Shown here: positions 13,001-25,000 of the stretch, one piece after another
How positions within the stretch are numbered: position 1 is the stretch's first letter
Layout: each line of letters opens with the position of its first letter
From: Leptasterias polaris
Taxonomy: Eukaryota > Echinodermata > Asteroidea > Forcipulatida > Asteriidae
Direction: 5' to 3'
DNA length: 64,000 bases
NCBI GenBank assembly: GCA_037783415.1
Contig: JAZGTN010000097.1
Location: 4,402,001 to 4,466,000, forward strand
The notes under the pieces: model-generated
Database searches by the model: none
Told to the model about the DNA's origin: nothing
What the model saw: only the letters and a program-made list of their open reading frames with translations
Made by a program: the position numbers and the translations under genes

Positions 13001-16000
13001 AAGAACAAAGTATCAGGCCTGTAAATCTAAGATTACTATTTGATGTATTTCTTGAAAGCTAGATACCCTAAAAGGTACGCCGTGCATTTTGGGGCGTTCA
13101 CAGACATCAATAGTCCCTTTAAAAGCATGTTCAAAAGCGCACAATCTTTTTCTCTGTCTGCTTGATAGCAGTAGTACCCTTCCAAGCAACTACTTTTAAA
13201 AACACATTTGGAAATCAAGGTGTTGCACTTTCTTTCCAAATAGAAAGTAAACAAAATATCTCACCTCAACTTTGTGTTGTAGCCTACTTCAAGATATTTG
13301 TAAACTCTCAAAATTTGTAGAAATATTTGTGGGTATGTCGTGAATCTGATTAGGTTTCTTGGTAAACAAGACTTCCAGAACCTTGGGTTGACTGTCAGTG
13401 TCAGTTTTCAGCATGTCCTTAAGAAATGGAAAACCATGACTTATAATTGAAACATTTAAAATGGGTTATAGATGTTAAAAGTATGAAACATGTTCTGGCT
13501 GGGAATACACAGAGATCTATTGCCCTTGTCTTGGCCTCAGTGCCCCCTTCAAAAGTTTCCCATAAATGAAGTGGCCCTTCAAAAGTTTCCCATAAATTTC
13601 AAGATTTTCCAAGCCCTTTGCAAATTAAAAATTGGCCTTGCCCTCTCAAAGATGAATTTCCATGCCTGCTTATTTTACATTAAATTAGGTAAATATGAAG
13701 AGAAAGGAAAGTAAAATGTCAGAAGACAATACTGTAGTTGAAAAAATGTAACCTTTATACAAAGTTTTCATGAATAGGTCGTCTTTTTGAAATTCAAATG
13801 ATTATTCCCTCAAACCTAGACAGTGGATCAAACACACATGACTGGTTCCCGTCCATCTATGGATCTTCTGATGCACAAGGAGATCTATAGAATGTTTTTA
13901 TCAATACTGCTGTACTTGGAACTCAGAAGAGCTTTAAAAAAATACTGCTGTTTATCCTGACATTCCTTATAGCACAGCTTTTGTACCAGCAAGGTTTTTT
14001 ACACACTTCACTTTGCAAAAAAATAACACACAAAAAACAAAACAATTGCCACACCTCCGTGAGTAAACATTATGAGACGGTTTTATTTTCTACCTCACAA
14101 ATATGTAGTGAGACAAATTAGTAAATGCCTGTTACTGTTAAACAACCCCAGGGTCCAGTTTATAATAATAAAAAACTACACTCCCATTTTGTTGTTGAAC
14201 CCCACAGTCACCTCGGAGCAGTCAAGCGTGATACGTTTCACATGTTGTGGAAGTGAAACCCAAGTGAATATGTCACTTTACTCTTAGGAGTCCCACTGTG
14301 GGGGTATTGCTTGACTCTGACCTTGTCTGCTGGGTCCCTATTGATCCAGTGTGTACATATGGTTGACATTTGCTCTTTGTCTTCCTTATATGGGTGGAAT
14401 AGTTAAATTTGATTATTAATTTTTTTCGTTTACATTTGGTTAAAGGCACAGTACACGTTTGGTAATGACTCTGACTCAGCTTTGGGTAGTATAATGAATT
14501 TGGAGAAACTTTTAACTTCGAAGTACTACGGTTATGGAAAAATATATCACTTTTTATTCCCCAAAATTTGAATCTGAGAAGCATTTGTCAGAAACGCTTC
14601 TCAGACTGTGTATTCCTATGGGGAATATTCTTCCTGCGTGGAAATATTCGCTCCGGTTTTTCGGTGATATCTCAAAAACACGACCACTTTGAAGTGAAAT
14701 TTTCACAGGTTAGTTTTATTGTATATACCTACATTCATATAGGATTAACACAATCAGTAGGCTCCAATTACCAAACGTATACAGAACCTTTAAAGGGGGA
14801 CAGAGAAACAGCCTCTTCAGTGTATAATTTTACTGTAGTAGAGCAGAACATATTCTGCTGTTCCACATGATATACACTCAGGCATGTATTGTCTGTTACT
14901 GTTAAAAATCATTGGTCATGACTGTAAAGTCTTCATTACAAGGCCATGTTGGAACTGGTGGCTCTGGCTACACCTGTTGCTAAGGCCTAAGGGTGTTACT
15001 AAGGATGTTGTATACTTTAATGCATGATGAGGCGGCGATCTAGCCGTAGTCGTAGCTACCAATATGGATTAGAGCAAATTCAAACATAGAGGCAGTTTCA
15101 AATGTATCCCAAAAAACGGTTGTGATAGTTTTAAATTTTGGGGAGTGAACAAAGACAAATTAACTAGAACAGGATTTGAACCTGTGACCACCGGAGAAAT
15201 GTGCAGGCGCTCTACCAACTGAGCTATCTGGCCCTAATGCGGCGGTCTCGCTATGTTGTCAAAATCTTTGTTTGGGGTATGTACAAATGTGGGGTTTGTT
15301 TTTTTAAGAAAATAGATAAGGCTACCCTTGTCCACACTCCTATCCAGCCTATTTATATACTACCGCATTATTTTTGTGTGGGTTTTAATTATGTAGTTAA
15401 CTTTGTATTCAAAGTTATGGGCTTCCATTTGAATTTACCATTCTATAGATGTATCTGTTTTTTCTTTTCCGTTACTAAGAAGAAGATTTTTTTTTTTTAC
15501 TCATGATAATAGTTTCCTTGTACTTGGATTTACAAGTCTTCGTTTGTAATTCTGGCAATGAGATACCATTACCTGCTGTATGCCAAATGGCTAACTAATT
15601 GTCTGATCATTTTGTGCTTTTTGCAGGACATGTACAAACATTTTAACAAAGACGACGATGGTTATGATACCATAGGAGACACACTAGATTGTATGACGGA
15701 CATCGCTCGCTACATCAATGAGATGAAACGCAAGCATGAAGCGTCTGTCCACGTTCAGGAGATACAGAGTCAGCTGATTGGTTGGGAGGTAATTAGATAA
15801 CTTGAATAAGAACAAACTGTTTGAAAATGTTTCTGTTGGTCAGGACGGTTCATACTCCATGCAAAAGCGGGTGGGAAGAATGAACCGGGCTTTAGTAATA
15901 TTAAGTTAGAAAAGAGTACGAAAAAGGTTAGACACAAATATAGGGTAGCAAGTGAGATTGTTAGAATTCGTCTGACAAACCTCATATATGGGCTTGGCTG

Positions 16001-19000
16001 GAAAAACATTAATCTGTAGAGAGAGAAAAGAGATAAATTCTTTCCAGGTGTATCACATCTGGCCTAAACTATCCTTTAATCAAATGTTCTTCAATCTCAT
16101 GGTTAATGTATATGTGATTCATCTCATGTCCTCAAGGAGGTATAGAACAAGAGTCTCAAATTTCTTGGTAAACTTGCCTAGCACCGAGTCCAGGCTGACT
16201 TTGCTTCTCTCTTTTTTCTACCTAAAGAAAGCAAGCTTTTGTTTCAGAGACTTTGTCTAACACTGCCTCACATACATGTCATAGGACACGTAATTGGGTA
16301 TAAAATCAACACAGTTTGGAGTCCTGCCTTCATTTGACCAAACCTGACCAGACCTGAGGCGGTTTGGCGTCTTTGAATAACCCCCCCTATGTCACAATTA
16401 GTTCGGCAGTGAATCACAGTGCCATATTGTACCACGTGCGACCCAGACGCAGTGGACGTGAAACAGCTGGCTTTGTAAATATCAAAGTGCAGAGCAGTAA
16501 AAATCAACATTATCACATCGTCAAAGAAATCATGGCAGCAGATTATGCCGCCAGGATGTGTTTAGACTGTTTGAATGAGTTGGGCAGATGAGGTGTGCTT
16601 GCTTGGTGGTATTCAGTTAAAGGGTTAGTTCAACATTGGTAACACCAAGATTGGCAAATTATCTAATTATTACCTGTATCTGTAAGCTTGCGTGATTCAA
16701 ATTTGTTATCAAGGAATTTTTCTTGTCAGTAAAGCTTTTGCCCTTGAAGAAAGGAAGAAAGAAGGAATCACGATATGTATCAAATGTATCAAATATGTTT
16801 TTCCTAAATGTTATTTTCTCAAAAAGATTTATTAATAAATTCATTAAACTCGATTTCAGGGTATATTTTCAGAACTTTAAACACTTTATGTACATGTATA
16901 CTCATTCTTCAGGTGATAATGCTATATTTTCCCTTAAAGATTCTTTTTTTTTCTTTCAAGTGAACAATGAAGTAGGCTATCAGCAAAAGCGATTTATTTC
17001 ACAAAAATAAGCGGAAGTATCCGATTTGCTTAAAATTCCTCCATGCTGGTTATTAGATTTGATCGTGTCTTGACAAACACTCGTCGTCGGTCATTTTCTA
17101 TCATTCACTTGACTGTTCTGAAGAGCTACTTCAAGGTTTTGATCATGAAAACAGTTTCAGAGCCGCTGTACATTCCTGAGGTTTCTTTCAAAAATAGAAT
17201 GAAGAATTTGGCGCCGTCAAGTCAGTGTTCATCAATATTATCCATTTTCATTTATCGAACGGCGACGGCTCATCATAAAAAAAATCTTCCTTCTTAAAGG
17301 CAGGGTATACGTTTGGTAATTACTCTGTAAGTTAATGACAATAAAAACCTACTGTAAGGAGCACTGGAGAGCACACAATTCTACGTAAAAAGGGTATTTT
17401 TTCTTCATTATTTTCTTGCAACTTTGATAACCGATTGAGCCCAAATTTTTACAGGTTTGTTATTTTATGCATAAGTTGGGATACACCAAGGGAGGATACT
17501 TGGCTTTGACAATTACCAAAAGTGTACCCTGCCTTTTAGAGTTTAGTGAAATGAACACAATGCTTTTACAATTCACTGCTAAGTTGCAGCAGAGAGATGT
17601 TTGCAGTGACGTCCACAACAATCTTTGTTCATAAATTATGTGCCTGAATCACTCTATCCAAAGCCGGCATTCTATACAAACAGCGGGATATTACTGCTCA
17701 GTAACAATGACATACAAGTCGGTTTATCAGCCTGTGTCATGCCCTGTTTATCACAAACGAAGCATGAGTGAGAATTATTGTTTCCTCCAGTCCTTTCTAA
17801 CCTTTCTCACCAGGCATTAAACATTATCAAACTCAAGAACTCTCCAGCACAATTTCATTTGGGACCACAACCTTCACCGTTTCCATTTTCGGACACCAGT
17901 GCAAAAAAACCTCCTGGATAAAACAGATTAGCGACTGATGGGACAATATCATTACTTCTGCTTCCACGCTTATTCATACCTTGTACATTCCGATCCTGTG
18001 TAGACCTGCCGATTCTAACACCTAAACCCTCAATTTCTTTAATCCTGTAAGGTCAAGGTTGTGGAAAACAACACACTGCCATTTTATCAACAGTGTATTT
18101 TGAAAACTGAGGATATTTTGACAAGGAAATTATACACAACTTGTTCTTGGTCACATTTTGTTGCAATGCACATGTACATGTATGCTTTGGATATGTGTAC
18201 ATAGTTTATAGGTTAGACATACATGTACTTTCACAAAAGAATAACTAAACAATTACAATATTCTATTATTTTTTTATTTTTATTTCATCTGATATTATAT
18301 ATATCAAATATTCATATTATTTTATTTATAGTTTATCATTTTTAAGGAGATGAATTCTCCTTTTTTCTTGGGGGGGGGGGGCAATTGTCGGTTATCAGAA
18401 TTTGTAATATTGTATTAATTTTGTTGTTGATAGTTTTAAAGAAAGCTGCCTTTTATTCCCCTGACTGAGATCAATCTTCCCAAATACCCCCAGCTTAAAC
18501 ATCCATGTTACATCCTGGCAGCATCCATGCTGTGATGCATAGTTTGCAGGCCATGAGTTAAATCCATCTCACTGTGGGTCCATGTAAGAGATGGAGTCCA
18601 AGGCATTTCAACTATTGCCCCAAGAATCTTGCCAATGCTCATCATCTTGAGCTGGAGGAGGGCACCATACCACGGCAGCGCTGGTCCTCACTCTCAATCC
18701 TCCAACCTCCCCAACGGCTTCCAGTTACTCTCTGATTATCCAATTGTTCTGCACCAGGGCTTAGGCTAAATCAAACCATATGTCAAAGACAGTCATATTG
18801 GACCTCCTTGCTGTGGACATGCCCTATTAAATAGGCTTTCCATCCCTCAAACTGCAGTATCTCTAAAGTTATTTTTAGAGTAAGCCCAGGGTGATTTCAA
18901 ATGAGCATATAGAAACATAACATTTACAAAGAGGAACATGGGAGAGCCACGACTACTCACTTCCATTTCTCCTATACAATGCCTAACCCTAACCCAGCCC

Positions 19001-22000
19001 CCTTTCCTTTCCAGTACTTAGGGGATTGAATGCATCTTGATATTTAAAATTTCATGCATTTCACAAAAAATGTTTTCGATAGTTGAAAAGCCGTAGGTGT
19101 TTGTCGACTAAAATACTTTTGAAAATCTATTTATGTCTTAGGTGCCTGTGATGGCCCAAAATAGCATCAATTCTCAATTGGTTTACTTGGTGAAAAGTGG
19201 AAGCCTGCACTTTTCAATTGTTTTAAACTGTCAATATTTACATCTGCAAACTATTAACCCAACAATGGTATAAAGCTATCATCTAATAACAAAACCATTT
19301 CCAATGTCCTTGTTAAATCTTGCAGGGTGACCTGATGTCAAGTGGTGATCTAGTTCTGGAGGTAAGAACACAAGCACCTGTCAGTCAGTCCTAAGCTAGT
19401 TTAAAAAAAAATAATAATTTGTCTGAAATTAAATTTGTTGAGCTGACCAGAAACTGGAAAAATGGCTGGACCAAAATATGTGTTTTTAGGTCAATACTAG
19501 GTAGTTTCGTTTTTGTTGTCATCCATGCAAACACAGGCACACCCTGTTTTTGTTCATTACATGGTGGGTGACCCCCAGTGTGTTGCATTGTTGTCAGACG
19601 TTCTGAAGTAATCACAACTGCTTTGTTTTAACTTATTGTTTCTTTGGACCTGTTACAACAAAAGAGTGTGCATTATAGGTTATTATGTGTTTTTAATAGT
19701 ATACATGAATGTCCTTGGATAGTTCATACACTGGTAGTCTTGGTCAAAGTATTTTTGAACCCTTCTGTACCTGCACCAGAATAGACTTTTACAGAGCAGC
19801 CATATTGTTTCTCGTCCTCGCATATCAGTGTACCAAAACCTGGGCTTGGATAACCAACAGTTTTGCCCCATTTTTGCATTGAGAATTAGCATTAATGACT
19901 GAATGGTTTCTGGGTGGTGCAGTTCTAGACCTGTTCACAATTTCATAGAGCTGCTCAAAAGCAGAAAGTATTGCTTAAAAATGTACTGCTAAGCAAAAAT
20001 CAGCAGGTTACCAGTGACAGATTGAACATCTGGAATAGTAATTTGGCTGGTAAGCATAATTTGTTGTGCTTAGCTACTTCTTGTGCTTAAACAGCTCTGT
20101 GAAATCAAGCCCTGCTGTGGGGGGCAAACAAAAGCGTGTACAGCAGAAGAAGTTGATAGAACTTTTTTTCAATCACCCTCAATGTGCCCTTGTCTCCAAA
20201 CACCCCTTTGTCGGCCTACTTACTATCACATAACCCTACATAACCTTTCTGAAGAGGTGTTTGTATTACCTAATGCTATGTCCACTTGAACTACTCAACA
20301 CAAATCATGTATGGCAGAGAACTCTTCATTCTGGGTTCAACCAGGGGTAGCCGCATGTTTTAATACACTGTTTGTGTATTCATTTTTATCGGGAATCACA
20401 TTTAGCATTGTTGGTCTTTGAAAACTTGGTGTATTATAATTATTTCTTCATTAAGCTAATAGGTGGTGTTTTAAATCACTAAACAGACAAAAAGACCAGA
20501 AAGTTTAGTGTGATTTTTCCACCCTATATATATTATGTATGTTTCCCATGACAGGGCTCGAATTTGGGGTAAAAAACCACAAGACCACAGGGCCTGTAGC
20601 TCAAAATGTTTACCGGACCAGAACTTATTTTACAAGACCAGAATCTAAATGACTGAGAAAGAATGGTGAGGTGTAGTTGAAACACACAAGACCGCCAGAC
20701 TTGTTTGGTCATGAGTTTACTGGTCCAACGATAAAAGCACTGGCCTCGGTCGGGCCTGCGGGCCCTTGTATAAAAGTAACACAGCCAACCTAAGATATCG
20801 AATGATGATCACTCCATAAAAAAAAAAAAATGATTATTGAAACAATTGGTAATATGTATTTAACTTTTCTTATCCCGAAGGATATATTCCGGATGCAGGG
20901 TGCTCGGGCGGAACGCTACCTCTACTTATTTGAGAAGGTTTTACTGATCGGCAAGAAGAGAGAAGATGGTCTGATCAGCGTCAAGACCCATATACCTGTA
21001 AGCGACTTTTCCTCGATCAAATCTGTTCCTCGATCAAATCTGTTCTACAAAGCCTTGAAAAAAAGTTTTAAAATCTAGTCATAACAAAATGTCAAGGCAG
21101 AGCATCATAAATAAAGCACACCTCACTCTCATATTTTGTCACCAATATCAAACCAACCAAAAATGCAGTGTTTACGTTAAATATGTAAACACAATTAATT
21201 TTCAGCATGTACCTATGTATGTAGCATTTCAGCAAAGCGCTAGGGGGGGTTGTCATCAAATTTTGACAGGGTTCAAGTGTTAGTGTTCCATTACAACAAG
21301 TTTATCTCGATGGTGTTGTTGCCTCCCAACCCTGCAGTGTAATAACCTGATGTTGATTGAGAGCTTACAGAAGGAGCCGCTGGGGTTCAATGTGATACCA
21401 TTCAGCAATCCTAGTATACAGTATACCATCCTGGTAAGTCTAGCCACAAGAATCTTTCCCATGTACCCACACGCCTACAAAGTACCCGTCACTCTCGCCC
21501 CTCACCTGTATCCTTCACTTGTACCCCTCACTTGTACCCCTCACCTGTATCCCTCACTCTCACCCCTTACCTGAACCTTTCACTTTCACCCCTTATGTTG
21601 ATCCTTTTCCCCATATCTCAACCCCCATCCATCGGTCTAGCACTCTCACCAGCCCTCACTTCCAGCAGTTAATGTGCTAACTGTCCTTGTAGCTTTGTAT
21701 GCAAACATTCTCAGCACTGATTTTTAATTAGATGCTTGACTGTATTTCTTTTGATGGGACCATTTGACTATGGTGCTTTATGATAAAAGCCCCATTCACA
21801 CGAGCGCTGCAAACGCGGGTCCCTGGTTATGCAGGGCTCGAATTTGAGGAGAAAAACCACAAGACCTCAGGGCTTGTAGCTCAAAATCTTTACTGGACCA
21901 GACATTTTTTTACAAGACCAGATTCAAAATATGAAAATAAAAAATTGCTGACACAGTTTAACATGCATTTGACTGCTTTTATATGAACCCGAACTGAGAC

Positions 22001-25000
22001 AAGTAAGAGAAGAGTATACTTGATTACTCATAGAATTTAAAGATAATTTATCAGACCCAAAGTCAACACTTGAACATAATTTGTTTCTGTTATTCAATTA
22101 CAAGACCATCGGACTTGTTAGGTCATAAGTTTACTGGCCCAACACTAAAATTACTGGCCTCGGGCCTGTGGTCCAGTGTAAAATTCGAGCCCTGTTATGG
22201 GCGCCGGCCGTCTGTCACCTTAACCGAGTGCGATTTTTGAGCGAGCATTCACACGACACGCACACACATGTAAACGTACGTCCCTCGTTTCGGTACTGCA
22301 GGGTCAAGGGTCATGCTTGTTTACTGATGTTTAACTGGTACCACGCGCAACGCCAATAAATTGCGCGCTCACACTTAGGATACCAATGATTTTCCCGCGC
22401 GTGGCATGCAGTTCCGCATTTTGTATCTGTACAATAAATAATTATTAACCGACCATGGGATATGAAAAGCAAAACGTAACTGCGTCATTATTGGAGTTCG
22501 ATATTCCATTTGTAACTTACGGCTGAATCAGGAGTGCTGTCTTCACGAACATTCTGCTACCAATTCTACGCCGAGATTGCATCGTTTTCCGGTCACGCAT
22601 CGCACGCCTTTTGTAGCTTCTTCCCATTGAATCTACGTCTTTTATTTTTGACCAAGTCGGAGGTTTTTCACTCATTAAACCAGACCTTCGTTTATAGAAA
22701 TACAATAAGGAGCTCTTTTAATCGCTCTCCTGAGAATACTCAGGAGCTCAATTTGAGCTCCTCAAATCACTCTTCTTAGATTGTCCAGGAGCTCATTTTG
22801 TAACAGCATATATTCAGTTTATGATTACTAAAATATACAATAATTTTGTCAAGAGAATAGATAAAAAACAAAGGATAACTCTAAAAGCAGCCCACAATTA
22901 ATGACAATTTCAATCACAGTTTCCACCTACTACGTAACTTCCTATAATCCCTCAATGAGTCGATGCATTCGTGAGTTGAATCATGCCCTACTTCACGCAC
23001 GTTATGACGATGTGACTGTGTTTACATGAAGTCAACGTGTGTGTGATGTACACACATTATTTTGTGCATAAAATCGCCCCATAGTCCTTTGCACATATCG
23101 CACGCAACATTTTTTAACCGCTGGCCAAATTTCCGTGATAACTTATGGGCGACATTAAATCCCGAAAATAAGTGTCACGGGGTACAGAGAATTTGACCAC
23201 AATCGCACTGTGCGCAACATGTTTTTGTTACAAAATTCTCAATACTAGTGACAAGCAAAGTATTCCTACATCACAGTCGTCTTGCTAGAGTCCAGTCGTC
23301 ATGAGTTATGTTCAAATGGGCCAGTGCGTTGTGTACATGGAGGCAAAAGCGTTTTGTGTTTTTCACGGACGTAAAAAATAAACCCCCCCAAAAAACGTTT
23401 GCTTATGTGTGGGCTGTGCCAACGTTACATAACCAATGTTATTTATCTGCCTTGTTACGGTAGAATTATAAATAAAATACACCATAATGATCGAGGAGCG
23501 CTGTCGATCGCGCACGTGAAGACGGACCCAGGAGCGCGATCGCGCTCTCAAAAACGAAGGTCTGTTAAACTCAATAGAAGTGCCACCAAAATCAATTCTT
23601 CGGAAGTCGCCATCTTGTAGGTGACGTGTTCGTGCCGAATCACCATGGTCACGCTCAACACCGGGCTGATGACGCGCTCTGCGCATGCGAATTTCTTCAA
23701 TCAACGCAGCGGTCCCGTGTTACAATCACAGGCATCGGTTCAGACGACGGCTCCCCGTGATTATAACATCGATGCGATTTTTTGGAGGAGGTCTCGATCT
23801 GTGTTATGAACAACACGGGACCCAGGTAATTTCGTAACATGGATAGCATTCACACGACGTGGATTTGCGATTTCATAACATCGATGTTATGAAATCGCAT
23901 GGGACCCTCGTTTGCAGCGCTCGTGTGAATGGGGCTAAAGTGGGATCTGCTCATGTATGTTGAAGGTCCACCGGGATCAAATCCGGATCAAATCCCGGAT
24001 CAAATCTGTATAAGTATCCCCTTGATTTATTTGTCTGAAGTACTTAGAGGCTATGTATGTGTATTGTGTTGATTGAAACCATGTGGTGTTCAGTGTCAAA
24101 TTTACTATGGTAACTGGGGGGATAGTTGTAGTTCTGATTGGACCAGACTGGGATAATCTTATTGGTAGTAACAGGTTGCCAAAATTATAAAGAGTGCCCT
24201 CAATGATCCTGCATGTAGCGGATTGGGGTGAGGGCTGTTTTTTCAGAGGAAACTGAAAGGGGAAACATGAATGTGTCTGGTTAGGGGAGATGGTTATGGC
24301 AAAGGATCACTGTATATCATTATAGATGTGACATAGGAATGACGCACACTGAGAGTGATTTGTAGACAGGAAACTATAGGTCCTCTTGGGAGACGGGAGC
24401 CAGACTGTGTTCTTATTCAGTCGTCTTCACATTTAAAGCACAGACTAGTGATTGATTTACGTGTTTGCCTGTATTCCCATGTACTCGATCCTCCTGACCT
24501 GTTTCCTTAATATAAGATGATTGTTTAGTCCCTGGAAAATTGGTTCAGTTTATGTTGAGATAAGATAACCTCAGTATAGGAAAAAATACTCAGAAAGTCT
24601 ACAATCTGGTTGTTTCAAATATACAGATATTGTTACTAAAATGGTCAAATACTTTTTGAGGGTAATTTTCAGCAGTATGCTTTGAATGATTATGCTAAGA
24701 CCCCAGTTTTGCTCAATCTGTATTTATTTTTCTTAAACTTGATCTTTGTTTCTCCTTTGCCAGGCTCGCAATGTGGACCAGAAGAAACTCTGGACCCACG
24801 AGATCAAGAGGCTGATCCTAGAGAACTATGGAAGCACCATACCCACCAAGGTCAAAGATCTTATTCTGAAAAGCAGTAAGTCGCTGGTAGGATCAGCTCA
24901 TAACAACCAAGCAGGCATCCAGTTGCATTAGTAGCATTAAGATAAAGCCCTCCTCTGGATTTACGCACACATGGGGCCAATCATGGAGTGATAAGAAAGG

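Larger units (their letters stand above)
11135..15626 (+). other. PLEKHG intron (4.5 kb) rich in short transposons
   Basis: No gene is seen. The intron holds the inverted-repeat element at 11164-11319, a dispersed repeat at 13501-13660, the TTAA-flanked element at 14444-14789 and a minus-strand tRNA-derived SINE at 15130-15278. Confidence 0.7.
19362..20880 (+). other. PLEKHG intron with two short transposon copies
   Basis: This intron holds palindromic element M1 copy a at 19929-20112 and a 3'-truncated CAGGGCTCG element at 20552-20775. I see nothing else. An A run lies shortly before the acceptor. Confidence 0.7.
21434..24763 (+). other. PLEKHG intron (3.3 kb) dominated by a nested transposon
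   Basis: The intron holds a pyrimidine-rich short repeat (about 21475-21600), the 2.15-kb inverted-repeat element at 21788-23936 with a nested element at 21832-22194, and a triple GGATCAAATC repeat at about 23968-24007. The remaining 750 bases show nothing. Confidence 0.8.

Noticed and set aside
23363..23704. 113-codon minus-strand frame as transposase of the 2.15-kb element
   Set aside because: The translation is Arg-rich without DDE or zinc-finger signatures; it reflects CpG-rich sequence rather than a gene.
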